Shown here piece by piece: positions 1 to 7,972 of a DNA stretch of 11,056 nucleotides; the stretch's first letter is position 1; every line of letters starts with the position of its first letter. Origin of the DNA: Acidobacteriaceae bacterium (lineage in GTDB: Bacteria; Acidobacteriota; Terriglobia; Terriglobales; Acidobacteriaceae). The DNA lies in NCBI GenBank assembly GCA_003162495.1, contig PMOF01000101.1:16664-27719 (forward strand), read 5' to 3'. Below the pieces are notes generated by a model. That model made no database searches and was not told the DNA's origin. It was given only the letters and a program-made list of their open reading frames with translations. Position numbers and translations under genes: made by a program.

Positions 1-786
1 ACCGCCTGGAAGCCGGGAGATCGCGTTGCCGGCATTTTTATGCAAAATTGGCTCGACGGCGCCCCCTCGGCGGCTAAAACCAGGGGGGCGCTGGGCGGAG
101 ACATCGACGGCATGCTGGCCGAATATGTGGTCCTCAAGGAAACCGGACTGGTCGCCATTCCGGAACACCTCAGCTTCGAGGAGGCCGCCACGCTTCCCTG
201 CGCCGCCGTCACCGCCTGGAACGCCCTGGCGGTGGCCAACCTCAAGCCGGGAAACAATGTCCTTATCCAGGGAACCGGCGGCGTGTCCATCTTTGCACTG
301 CTGTTCGCCCGGCTCTATGGCGCGCGCGTACTCGGCATCTCCTCCAGCAACGAAAAGCTCGATCGCGCCTCGGAACTCGGCCTCGACGCCGGCCTCCACT
401 ATCGCGAACACCCCGATTGGGACCAATGGGTGATGGAGGAGACGGATGAACAGGGCGTTGACCTGGTGGTCGAGGTCGGAGGCCTGGCAACGCTCCCCCG
501 TTCCCTCAAGGCCCTGCGCGTCGGTGGAGTCATTGCCCAGGTAGGCGCGCTCTCCGGTCCCGTCGATGCGGCCGCCTTCCCCGTTGTCTCCATCCTCCAC
601 AAGCAGGCCCGCATTCAGGGCATCTACGTCGGCTCCCGCGAAGACTTCGAAGACATGAACCAGGCCATCTCCCTCGTCGCCCTGAAACCCGTCCTCGAAG
701 CCTTTCCCTGGTCCAAGGCCCGCGAAGTCCTCACCCGCATGGAATCAGCCTCCCACTTCGGCAAGCTCGTGCTCACCGTGGAGTGA
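1..786 (+). CDS. MDR-family NAD(P)-dependent alcohol dehydrogenase / quinone oxidoreductase-like, 5' end missing
   Basis: The reading frame is open from base 1 (TAWKPGDRVAG...) and ends at TGA 784-786, giving 261 visible residues. Members are about 330-340 residues, so roughly 70 N-terminal residues, including the start, lie outside the window. The nucleotide-binding Rossmann motif is visible as LIQGTGGVS near residues 88-96, followed by an acidic/Ser-rich second strand (GISSSNEK). The GALGGDIDGMLAEYVVL-like segment near residues 30-46 is typical of MDR proteins. No four-cysteine structural-zinc lobe is present, which points to the zinc-independent subgroup. It probably catalyses NAD(P)-linked oxidoreduction of an alcohol, aldehyde or quinone; the substrate cannot be read from sequence. 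It is the only plus-strand gene and converges with the minus-strand block. The ATG at base 40 is internal, because conserved family sequence continues upstream of it. Confidence 0.9.
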   Translation, partial: TAWKPGDRVAGIFMQNWLDGAPSAAKTRGALGGDIDGMLAEYVVLKETGLVAIPEHLSFEEAATLPCAAVTAWNALAVANLKPGNNVLIQGTGGVSIFALLFARLYGARVLGISSSNEKLDRASELGLDAGLHYREHPDWDQWVMEETDEQGVDLVVEVGGLATLPRSLKALRVGGVIAQVGALSGPVDAAAFPVVSILHKQARIQGIYVGSREDFEDMNQAISLVALKPVLEAFPWSKAREVLTRMESASHFGKLVLTVE

Positions 787-805
787 AGGTAGAGCCGAAA
801 GGCCA

Positions 806-831
806 AAACGTCGATCCGCACTTCGACGTTT
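806..831 (+). terminator. 9-bp perfect hairpin after the MDR gene
   Basis: AAACGTCGA (806-814) and TCGACGTTT (823-831) are perfect inverted repeats with an 8-base loop, 20 bases after the MDR stop codon. The A-rich left flank and T-ending right arm suit a terminator that could work in both directions, but there is no long T-run after it. A protein-binding palindrome is the alternative. Confidence 0.45.
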
Positions 832-883
832 CAAACGAATGAAGTTGCCTCGTCGCACAGTTCCTGAGACCGAGGCAGTGAGC

Positions 884-895
884 ATATATATATAT
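884..895. repeat. (AT)6 microsatellite
   Basis: Six uninterrupted AT units sit in the convergent intergenic region, next to the hairpin at 901-915. Read on the minus strand, this AU-rich tract lies just downstream of that hairpin and could serve as the weak-pairing tail of a terminator. Confidence 0.7.
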
Positions 896-900
896 TCTCT

Positions 901-915
901 GCGGGGCGTACCCGC
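901..915 (-). terminator. probable terminator of the minus-strand block
   Basis: GCGGG (901-905) and CCCGC (911-915) form a perfect 5-bp GC stem with a 5-base loop. It begins 8 bases after the TGA of the secreted HEAT gene on the minus strand and is followed by an AU-rich tract (AGAGAATATATATATAT). There is no pure U-run, so this is a moderate call. Confidence 0.45.
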
Positions 916-923
916 AAAGTGCC

Positions 924-1952
924 TCAACGCCCCTCGATACCATTATTCCAGTAGGAAATATATTTGCCTTCATTCTTCTGAAACTCGGGAATGCTTGGGT
1001 GCATTTCTGGAATTCCCGCAATATCGGCGAGCCCAATTGCAGCAATGTACCGAACTTTTTGGCTACTGTCCGAGAGAAGAGACCGCAAGGGCGCAACACA
1101 AGCTTGTGTTCCGATATTTTTGAGCGCATTGGCAGCCGCGAGTCTTATCTCAGCCCGGCTGCTCTTGATTAGAGGGTCCAAAAGCGGGAGGGCGTCCGGG
1201 CTCCGTGTTCCCACGCCAATTGAATGCAGTATATTCTCCTTCAAATATCCCGGATCAGTGCCCCGCTCAGAGAGGGCATCGGCAATTGCCTGACTGAGGA
1301 TCAGCGTGTCGTCTCGCTTCACCAATTCATCCTCAGCCGTCAGACTCAGAATTGGCGACCGCTGAGAAGCGATCTTTGTAAGAGCGGGAACTATACATCC
1401 CGAATTTACACGGCTAAGACTCCAAATCCCGTCGAGCTTATCGTTTAATGATGCCGAGTCGCTGGAAATCACCTGGCATTCCACCCCCGCTACTCTCTCC
1501 AATGGCTCGCCAGAATCAGTTGAAACGGTTGCCCCAGGGAGAGATGGATGGTGCGGATCCGTCACCTGATACCGATGATCTCCGGATTTTCGCAGAAACA
1601 GCAGTTTGACGCCGGTGTCGGGAATTCCATCCAAATTGACTGATCCCCCCGGTGGAAGAAGAACAGGTACCTGCACGAGAATAGACCCAGCAGATTCATC
1701 GCCCTTTAGGATCTCCACGATCTCAACCGAAGACTCCCTCAGGTCTGCAAGAAGGGTGCCTTGGCCAATGCTCACCGGAACCTCGCCGATCTTCACGAAC
1801 CGACCAACCCTTCCAACTATCACAAGATCGGACGCGTCGCATAGCTTTTCAAGGCTAACGGGAGAAACAGGGATGCAGAACGCTTTCACCGCCCAGCATG
1901 GGCTCATTAAAGCTAGAACGATGAAGCATTTCCAATAAGACCTGCGCGAAAT
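924..1952 (-). CDS. secreted HEAT-repeat protein, probable ATT start
   Basis: The stop is TGA at 924-926. The first ATG (1905-1907) has no Shine-Dalgarno and cuts into a signal peptide. Reading upstream in frame to a TGA at 1968-1970 shows no ATG, GTG or TTG. ATT at 1950-1952 follows AGGGGG by 4 bases and gives (M)SRRSYWKCFIVLALMSPC..AVKA|FC, a good signal peptide with V/A at -3/-1. This start makes 342 residues. After the signal comes a beta-rich domain (about residues 34-125; SDLVIVGRVGR, VEIVEILKGD, KLLFLRK) of a type seen in secreted bacterial proteins. HEAT/PBS-lyase-like helical repeats follow near residues 251-313 (EIRLAAANALKNIG, KVRYIAAIGLADI), then a MHPSIPEF...YISYW tail. It is probably an exported scaffold with no enzymatic motif. 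It lies directly behind the large secreted protein (stop codon overlapping its ribosome site), so the two are probably co-transcribed. The function is unknown. Confidence 0.8.
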   Translation of the reverse strand: MSRRSYWKCFIVLALMSPCWAVKAFCIPVSPVSLEKLCDASDLVIVGRVGRFVKIGEVPVSIGQGTLLADLRESSVEIVEILKGDESAGSILVQVPVLLPPGGSVNLDGIPDTGVKLLFLRKSGDHRYQVTDPHHPSLPGATVSTDSGEPLERVAGVECQVISSDSASLNDKLDGIWSLSRVNSGCIVPALTKIASQRSPILSLTAEDELVKRDDTLILSQAIADALSERGTDPGYLKENILHSIGVGTRSPDALPLLDPLIKSSRAEIRLAAANALKNIGTQACVAPLRSLLSDSSQKVRYIAAIGLADIAGIPEMHPSIPEFQKNEGKYISYWNNGIEGR

Positions 1953-1956
1953 ATTT

Positions 1957-1962
1957 CCCCCT
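1957..1962 (-). promoter_or_regulatory. Shine-Dalgarno AGGGGG overlapping the upstream stop codon
   Basis: On the minus strand AGGGGG overlaps the TAG stop (1961-1963) of the large secreted protein and lies 4 bases before ATT 1950-1952. It is the only good ribosome site near the start of the HEAT gene, so it decides for the ATT start and suggests translational coupling. Confidence 0.5.
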
Positions 1963-4661
1963 AGGGCTCAATGTTGAGGTGGGCTGCCATATCAGCATAA
2001 CGCGTCCACTGATCGGTCTGTAGAAGAACACCCTGTCCCGCTAGAAGGCTCCCTACATACCAATCCTGTGTCGCATATTCCGTTTCGACTGTGTTTCCAC
2101 TACAAACAGGTGTTGGCGACTGCGACGGCGACTGGTTCACAACCACGCCTGAAATCTCGTCCACAACTTGGCCTTGTAATGCCGTAGCCGGCACAGAATT
2201 GACTGAGCCCCAGTTGCTATTAACATCGAAAAATGGAGTAGTGAAGTTCTCATTAAAGTCGAATATGTAGCTGGCCGTTAAGCTTGTGCCTAGCTGATCG
2301 TAGACGTCATATTGAATGAAATCCTCGTACCCAAAGGTAGCGTTGCATGTGTGAGTGTAAGAGGCGAATGACATTGCGGAAGGAACATGCGTAGTGATCT
2401 GATAAGGGGCAGATGTCACTCCATCCATAGTCACAGTGATGGCAACATCCAGCTTAGTAGAGCTGAATGCTGACCCAGAGCTGACGACAGCGGCGGTGGA
2501 CCCGCTGAGCGTCAGAGTTACCTCACTGTTGCCTGAGGACACATTCCACGTGGCAGTGCCGCTCCCGTGCGCTGTCAGCGTAACACTATATTGGAACTGC
2601 GTCGCGCCAGAGGACTGTGAGGTGATGCCCGGACCGAAATACCAGATGTCGTGGCCAGTGCCTGTTAACGTTGGTGGCACGTTAACCGGGACCGGCACCT
2701 GAATGGTCACATCCGGACACAGCTCGCCGCCGCAGGCAACGGTGGTAATGGGTACATCCAATACGGAGAACGTCACAGTCGTGGAGCCAATAGCTGCCGC
2801 AGTGACCGTTCCCGCGGTGCTGACAGTCGCAACCGAGGTGTTTGCCGTTGACCAGGTCCCGCTTGGGGTATAAGTGGTGCCCGTGCTCAGTGTGGCGGAG
2901 GGGGTGAGCTGTTGCGAGGCGGCGACCGCGAGGTCGACCAGATCGGGTATGACGATGAAGCCGGAATTACCGTTGCAGTTTACGCAGACTAGGTGGCAGT
3001 CCCCCTCTTCCGGGCTGAAGGTAGATGCTGTCGCCGCAACCGAAATCTTGTCTGCTTCGCCGCCTTTGCCGGAGAGCATGGCGCTCCCGTTTATGATGTT
3101 GTCGGGAATGACCACGCCATCCGGATCCGGAACCCGGCTGTGGACTAGCGTCATCATGTCCAGATTGTAGGCCTTGTTCGCCTCGAGGTGAATGGGAATC
3201 CGGTATTGGCCCCCGCTGTAGAGTAGCTTCAATTCAAGGTCCTGCGCTGCCGTCGTGTAGTTCCAGACGGAGACCATCGTGTCGCGGTTTCCATGCAACT
3301 CCCAGAAGCAGATGATTTTGCTCATCGAAGGGGCGGCGATGACCGGCGCCACCTCGAAGACATAATTCCCGCTCTGGTCGACGCTGCCGACGTCGGCCAG
3401 CAGAACGCCTTCCCGGCCCTGGTAGGCAATAGAAACATGGGCGAACCCGCCTCCAGGCTCCCCACCCAGGATGCCCGGAGCTGGCGTTCGTGCGGGTGTC
3501 TCTGCCCCAGGCCTTCCTTCGATTCCTATGGGAATTGGAGGGAGGATCGGGGAGGGTGCGCGCACGTTCAAATAACTCGCATAGTCAACTGTTTGGCTTT
3601 GGCCGGCGGCGAGCGGCAATTGGGCAACCGTTCGCGTTTCGGTCTTGCCGTCCAATCCGTCGGAGGTGAGCGAGACCGTTGCTACTACCGAATGCGTAGA
3701 GACGTTGTGCAGGACCGTAAATGGCGTGAAGACGGTCCCGGTGGGGAACAGCATGGCCGGATCGGGCTTGCCCATCATCAGACCGGCGGCCTGGATGGTG
3801 ACCGGATGCGCGGGCAAGGTGAGGTCCTGGCGCTGTTCAATGAGATGCGGGGTGGAAGAAAATCCGGTGGATTCGTCCTCAATGCCGGCTGCGGCCACAA
3901 CGGCGCGCGACACGCCATGGTAGCGAATGGTAATGTCCCCCGTGTCTCCGGCGTTTGGTTCGGCCTCCAGGAGTTCGGAGAGCTTGTAGAAGGCAGTTCC
4001 ATGGGTGCTCAGCGTGACTGTTTTTCGGGTCAGGAATATTCCGCCATGATCGGATAACTCGATATCCACCTGCTTGGCTGTCAGTGAGGGATTCTGCACG
4101 GCAATATACCCATCTGCCCTTGCAGTCGGCGCCCACCACGTCCCGCGGATGACTTGTTGTGATTCGGCGGACTTCAGAGCCGGGTGAACCGTGGTTATGT
4201 CGGCCTGTGCGGCGCTATGTGTGTCAAGACTGGCGATCGCATCCTGGTTCTGGATAGTCAGAATCAGCGCGGGCCACGACCAACTATAGGTCGCGCCCGC
4301 CATCCCAAAGGCGGAGACATGTGAGCGGAGGGCAGCAGGCGCGTCATGAATCGCGTAGCGGACATCGATCTCTGCCACTCCCGCAGCCTCCAGGTGCACC
4401 ACCGGGAGCCGGTACTCAGTGCCATCTGCGAAGAAGAGCGACGGGGTAACATCCAACGGTTGCTTCAACAGGACATTCTTAAAGCGGAGAATGGGATCGT
4501 AGTTTGCAATCCGTCCTCCAAAAGCCGCCCTCCACCCCCTGCGGAGTCGCAGGACTGAGCCGGGGAAGGGGAATCGGCTTCGAGGAACTCCCTTGTGCCG
4601 GGGCAACACCTGATCTGACAGGCAGGAGAAGAAGAGACACCAGCAGAGTGTGAAGCTTCAA
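1961..4661 (-). CDS. large secreted beta-rich protein with BIG2-like domain, one-base frameshift
   Basis: The start is TTG (4659-4661), with GAGG seven bases upstream. It encodes signal peptide MKLHTLLVSLLLLPV...VAPA|QG. This frame reads to ...GVEGGFWRTD near 4510 and then goes out of frame (stop shortly after, at about 4479). The adjacent frame continues as ANYDPILRFKNVLL to TAG at 1961-1963. Removing one base near 4508-4509 joins them into 899 residues (2700 nt); the spliced motif WRTDANYDPILR suits a family I associate with Acidobacteria. In corrected numbering, beta-rich repeats fill about 50-365, a Pro/Gly linker lies at 368-406, and another beta region at 407-570. A BIG2-like Ig domain (VAASQQLTPSATLS...GTVTAAAIGSTTVTFSV) is at about 575-634, and a C-terminal module has scattered Cys. 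It is probably exported or surface-exposed; the role is unknown. Frame B alone could start at GTG 4607-4609, but that would lose the signal peptide. Confidence 0.82.
4507..4518 (-). other. frameshift site in the large secreted protein gene
   Basis: On the minus strand, ACG GAT TGC AAA reads T-D-C-K and soon stops. ACG GAT GCA AAC, one T fewer, reads T-D-A-N and continues for about 850 residues. The extra base is most simply one of the two A bases at 4508-4509 on the plus strand. No slippery heptamer is visible, so programmed frameshifting is not favoured; a mutation or a sequencing/assembly error is likelier. Confidence 0.65.
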
Positions 4662-4701
4662 TGTTGCACCTCGGTTCAGGGAAGCTGCGAAAAGTGGTGG
4701 G

Positions 4702-4730
4702 ATTATGCCGAAGTCTAAGGTAACTGTCAA
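4702..4730 (-). promoter_or_regulatory. near-consensus sigma-70 promoter of the large secreted protein gene
   Basis: On the minus strand TTGACA (4725-4730, a perfect -35) is followed by a 17-base spacer and CATAAT (4702-4707, a 5/6 -10). An A/T-rich stretch (about 4738-4766) just upstream resembles an UP element. The expected transcript start is about base 4695, leaving a 5' leader of about 34 bases before the TTG start at 4661. The promoter lies in the 140-base gap after the GT-C-like gene and shows that the two secreted-protein genes form their own transcription unit. Confidence 0.75.
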
Positions 4731-4801
4731 GAAGAACTTTTTTTATTATCTAAGTAATCACTACCGTAACCAGGCGTTCAGCCAAGAGCTAACTCATCGG
4801 C

Positions 4802-6382
4802 CTAAGCGCGCCGCGTTAGAACCGCGCGGATTCGCCAAAGCACCGCCGCCAAAGCCATCAGGCTCGCGGCCCAAACCGCGAACGCAAGCTTCACCACCCA
4901 GGCAGGCGCAAAGCCCGCGCGCTGCAACTGGAACGGAAGAAAATTCCAACTCGTGATGTGGATATAGTCCCACGGGTCTTCGGTCATGGCGTGGTTGTTC
5001 AGGCCCCACGCGTCCATTTTTCCAGCCGCGAACGCCGCAATATTCTCAAGCCGCAACCCAATCACAAACTTCGGGTGGCCGAGCGTTTCCATCTGGTAAA
5101 TCTCAAGCGGCAGCCAGAAGGCGAGCGACGCTACCTGGATCACCGCGCTGATCGCAATCAACGCCCATCCAACCATCCACACCGCACTTGATCTGTGGGT
5201 ACGATCGCGCAGCAACAGCGGAACCGCGAGCAGCGCTGCAACTTCAACGGCGGTCGAGACGTAGCGGTCGCCCCACGCAAAGTCGCCGCTCCACACCGTG
5301 TATCTCGCATAGAAACCGATGTACGCCAGTAGCAGCAGAAATCCGGTAAGCGTGTAGGCCTTGACGGCTGGGCTGAATCTTTTCCACGCCGTGGCGGCAA
5401 GCAGTATCATCAGGATCAGCAACGGATCGAAGAGGAAGATCGACTTTTCCGGCGTAAACAGCGCACCCAAGAAGCCAATGTGAAAGGGAGTCTCGAATGG
5501 ATAAGAAGAAGGCCACGTTGGATTGCGCTTCAAGGTTTCTCGCGCCACCACGCTCACATATGTATTGAAGAGCGACCCGAAGCGATAGTACTGATACACG
5601 CGGTCAATCAATCCGAAAGACAAATACACCGGGAAAGCAATCGCCATGTAACTCCGGCACCGGAGCCAGAGCGCGCGGCCACGCATCCCCTGGAACCACA
5701 AAACGAGGACGATGAACAGCGCCCCCGCCAGCAGATCCAGGCCCGTGGTTAAGCGCGTCAGCAAGTTCAGACCCAGCGCTCCGCAACCAATCAGCAATGC
5801 GCGGCGGCTGCCAGTGCTCAGCCATTCGTATTGATAAGAGAACCCGGTGAGCGTGAGCAGAAAGATGTAGTTGTTCTCCATCATGTTCTGCGTGTAATGA
5901 AGATGGGTGGTCAGCAGCAGCAACGCCAGAACGCCGGCAACTGCCTGTCTCGTTGCAAACGTTAATTGCGTCAGAAAGCGGAAGCAGACCAGCGCCGTCA
6001 ACACTGTCACCAGGATATTGATGGAATAACTGACCACAATATCGCGCACGCCGGGATCATTCCCGTTGTAAGCGGCAAACACAGGAAGCTTTTCGAGGAA
6101 AGTTCCGATCACATCCGCAGGCAGCATCAGCAGGGACTGCCCCATGCCGTACCAGCTCTGCAAATTCCCACCGCGCCCATGCACGCCGAATTCCGGATAC
6201 TCATTCGGAAACACCGGCGGCTCTGCGGTCCACATCGCATGCGCCGATTGCAGCCGATGCTGCGTGTCGGCTGAGCCCACCTCTCCCGATTGCACGGCGA
6301 AAGCCACCAGGCCCGCTGCCAATGCCAGAAGGAAAACCGGTTCGCGAAACCAGCGACGAATGGAGGCAACGATTGGATGCAT
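4802..6382 (-). CDS. polytopic membrane protein, GT-C / GT39-like glycosyltransferase candidate
   Basis: The protein has 526 residues with about 11-12 hydrophobic segments (for example 15-31, 117-136, 146-160, 172-186, 215-231, 244-259, 314-333, 342-360, 377-391, 401-425 and a C-terminal one). A large first outside loop holds GSADTQHR with Asp39 and WYGMGQSLLMLP (77-88). LGALFTPEKSIFLFDPLL (305-322) and FAWGDRY (368-374) resemble motifs of lipid-linked-sugar glycosyltransferases (GT-C fold), in which an Asp in the first loop is catalytic. It would transfer a sugar from a polyprenyl-phosphate donor on the outer membrane face; donor and acceptor are unknown. The ATG at 6380-6382 has no visible Shine-Dalgarno, but no other start exists before the in-frame stop upstream. 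It begins 41 bases after the sulfur-carrier gene, so it may be the third gene of the riboswitch operon. The family call is an inference from weak motifs. Confidence 0.8.
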   Translation of the reverse strand: MHPIVASIRRWFREPVFLLALAAGLVAFAVQSGEVGSADTQHRLQSAHAMWTAEPPVFPNEYPEFGVHGRGGNLQSWYGMGQSLLMLPADVIGTFLEKLPVFAAYNGNDPGVRDIVVSYSINILVTVLTALVCFRFLTQLTFATRQAVAGVLALLLLTTHLHYTQNMMENNYIFLLTLTGFSYQYEWLSTGSRRALLIGCGALGLNLLTRLTTGLDLLAGALFIVLVLWFQGMRGRALWLRCRSYMAIAFPVYLSFGLIDRVYQYYRFGSLFNTYVSVVARETLKRNPTWPSSYPFETPFHIGFLGALFTPEKSIFLFDPLLILMILLAATAWKRFSPAVKAYTLTGFLLLLAYIGFYARYTVWSGDFAWGDRYVSTAVEVAALLAVPLLLRDRTHRSSAVWMVGWALIAISAVIQVASLAFWLPLEIYQMETLGHPKFVIGLRLENIAAFAAGKMDAWGLNNHAMTEDPWDYIHITSWNFLPFQLQRAGFAPAWVVKLAFAVWAASLMALAAVLWRIRAVLTRRA

Positions 6383-6423
6383 CGAAGAAGTACGGAAGCA
6401 GACTCAGGATATATCAGTTCAGA

Positions 6424-6699
6424 TCAACCGCCGGCGATGGACGGAATCACTAACACCTCATCGCCATCCTGAAAGCTGTACTTCTCATTGCCCAGAAAGC
6501 GAATATCCTCTTCATTGACATAGAAGTTGATGAAGCGGCGAATTTTGCCGTCCTCGCCGCGCAGATGCTGGCGAAGCGCGGGAAAACGGCCCTCGATCTC
6601 GGTCACCAGCTCCGGCAGATTGGCGGCGGTGCTGGCGATTTCGCGCACGTTGTTCGTATGCTTCTGGAATGCATTCGGTAACAGCACCCTAACGGACAT
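6424..6699 (-). CDS. CysO/MoaD/ThiS-family sulfur carrier protein ending in Gly-Gly
   Basis: This is a 91-residue ubiquitin-fold protein. The C-terminus is IPSIAGG, the free di-glycine that in this family is adenylated and turned into a thiocarboxylate carrying sulfide. The segment RRFINFYVNEEDIRF (54-68) and the ending DGDEVLVIPSIAGG (78-91) closely resemble mycobacterial CysO as I remember it (RFVNIYVNDEDVRF; DGDSVTILPAVAGG). That is a better match than molybdopterin MoaD or thiamine ThiS. The ATG at 6697-6699 has AGGAG four bases upstream; the frame is open further upstream, but that part lies in thrC-coding sequence and is not needed. The gene overlaps the end of thrC by 11 bases (6689-6699), implying coupled translation and a shared pathway. 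No ThiF/MoeB-type activating enzyme or JAMM (Mec-like) peptidase is in the window; they would have to be elsewhere. Confidence 0.93.
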   Translation of the reverse strand: MSVRVLLPNAFQKHTNNVREIASTAANLPELVTEIEGRFPALRQHLRGEDGKIRRFINFYVNEEDIRFLGNEKYSFQDGDEVLVIPSIAGG

Positions 6700-7966
6700 A
6701 GCTCTCCTGCGCCAGAGTGAATCCCTGGCTCGCGGCGTTGTGTTCTTCCACAAAATTTTCAAAGTCGGTCAGCCGCGGACGGATGGCCCGGTGTTGTTCA
6801 TAAGCGCCCTGCAGGCAGTCGGTGGTCTTCAAGCCGTTGCCCGTGACGCAGGTAACCGTGAGCTCGTCCGGTTGAATGCGCCCATGCGCATAAAGCCGCG
6901 CCGTCACCGCCGTGGTCACACCGCCCGCTGTCTCCGTAAAAATCCCCTCGGTCTCCGCAAGTTCCTGAATGGCTGACACGATCTCCACATCCGACACGTC
7001 CTCTGCCCAGCCGCCTGAAGCGCGAATGGCGCGCGATGCGTAAGGACCGTCAGCCGGGTTGCCGATCGCCAGCGAGCGCGCAATAGTGTTGGGCCGCTGC
7101 GGTTCAATCACGTCCGTCCCGTTCTTCACCGCGGTGGAGATGGGTGAGCAGCCGGTCGCCTGCGCGCCAAAGAATCGCACCGGCTTGTCTTCCACCAGCC
7201 CCAGTGCAATCAATTCACTGAACGCCTTGCGGATTTTTGTGATCAGCGAGCCGCCTGCCATGGGGCACACGATGTTGTCCGGCAGCCGCCAGCCCAGTTG
7301 CTCGGCAATTTCATAGCCCACCGTCTTCGATCCCTCCGCGTAGTAGGGGCGAAGATTCACATTCACAAAACCCCAGTGGTAGCGGTCGGCGATCTGTGAG
7401 CAGAGGCGATTGACGTGATCGTAATTTCCTTCTACGCGCACCAGCGTGGCGCCGTAGACCTGAGTGTTGAGAATCTTGGCGGGCTCCAGATCGGCGGGGA
7501 CCAGGATGAAAGTCTTCAGTCCCAGCCGAGCAGCCTGCGCAGCCACGGCGTTGGCCAGGTTTCCCGTGGACGAGCAGCCCACCGTGTCAAACCCGAACGC
7601 CTGTGCGTTGGCCAGCGCCACGGCCACCACGCGATCCTTGAAGCTGAGCGTCGGCATGCAGACGGCGTCGTTCTTGATGTAGAGATTGCGCGCGCCAATG
7701 CGTTCAGCCAGCCGCGGCGCCTTGAGCAGCGGAGTCAACCCGGCCGGCGTCTGCGGTTCATAGCTGTCGGCCACCGGCAGCAGAGCGCGATAGCGCCACA
7801 TGTTCAGCGGTCCCTGGGAGATGGCTTCGCGGGTAAAGCGGGTGCGCGCATACTCGAGGTCAAAGACCACCTCAAGCGGAGAAAAACACTCATCGCAGAT
7901 GGAAAGCGGTTGCAGCCCATACGCCTTGCCGCATTCCCGACAGCGCAACTCGTAAGCAATCGTCAC
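6689..7966 (-). CDS. thrC: threonine synthase-like PLP enzyme
   Basis: The enzyme has 425 residues, fold-type II PLP. An N-terminal zinc-ribbon-like motif has Cys9, Cys12, Cys24 and Cys27. The PLP lysine is Lys110 in LSFKDR, and SSTGNLAN (132-139) is the cofactor-binding loop. PMAGGSLITK and TETAGGVTTA are further conserved glycine loops. Length and motifs match bacterial threonine synthase (O-phospho-L-homoserine + water to threonine + phosphate, cytoplasm). The start is GTG at 7964-7966, with GAGGG four bases upstream, partly inside a hairpin. The 378-base gap upstream holds a SAM riboswitch, and the downstream neighbour is a CysO-like sulfur carrier overlapping by 11 bases. Both are unexpected for ordinary threonine synthesis and raise the possibility that it makes homocysteine, or both products. 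From sequence alone the reaction cannot be decided. TAG stop at 6689-6691. Confidence 0.93.
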   Translation of the reverse strand: MTIAYELRCRECGKAYGLQPLSICDECFSPLEVVFDLEYARTRFTREAISQGPLNMWRYRALLPVADSYEPQTPAGLTPLLKAPRLAERIGARNLYIKNDAVCMPTLSFKDRVVAVALANAQAFGFDTVGCSSTGNLANAVAAQAARLGLKTFILVPADLEPAKILNTQVYGATLVRVEGNYDHVNRLCSQIADRYHWGFVNVNLRPYYAEGSKTVGYEIAEQLGWRLPDNIVCPMAGGSLITKIRKAFSELIALGLVEDKPVRFFGAQATGCSPISTAVKNGTDVIEPQRPNTIARSLAIGNPADGPYASRAIRASGGWAEDVSDVEIVSAIQELAETEGIFTETAGGVTTAVTARLYAHGRIQPDELTVTCVTGNGLKTTDCLQGAYEQHRAIRPRLTDFENFVEEHNAASQGFTLAQESYVR

Positions 7967-7972
7967 AGGTCC

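Noticed and set aside
839..1123. 94-residue plus-strand ORF across the convergent junction
   Set aside because: It contains the AT repeat and hairpin and overlaps the end of the HEAT gene; no ribosome site.
3293..4057. 254-residue plus-strand ORF
   Set aside because: It lies antisense to the secreted protein gene and has a composition typical of a shadow frame, with no recognisable domain.
6700..6762. 21-residue N-terminal extension of the sulfur carrier
   Set aside because: The added residues are encoded within thrC and do not fit the family; the ATG at 6699 has AGGAG and aligns with the CysO start.
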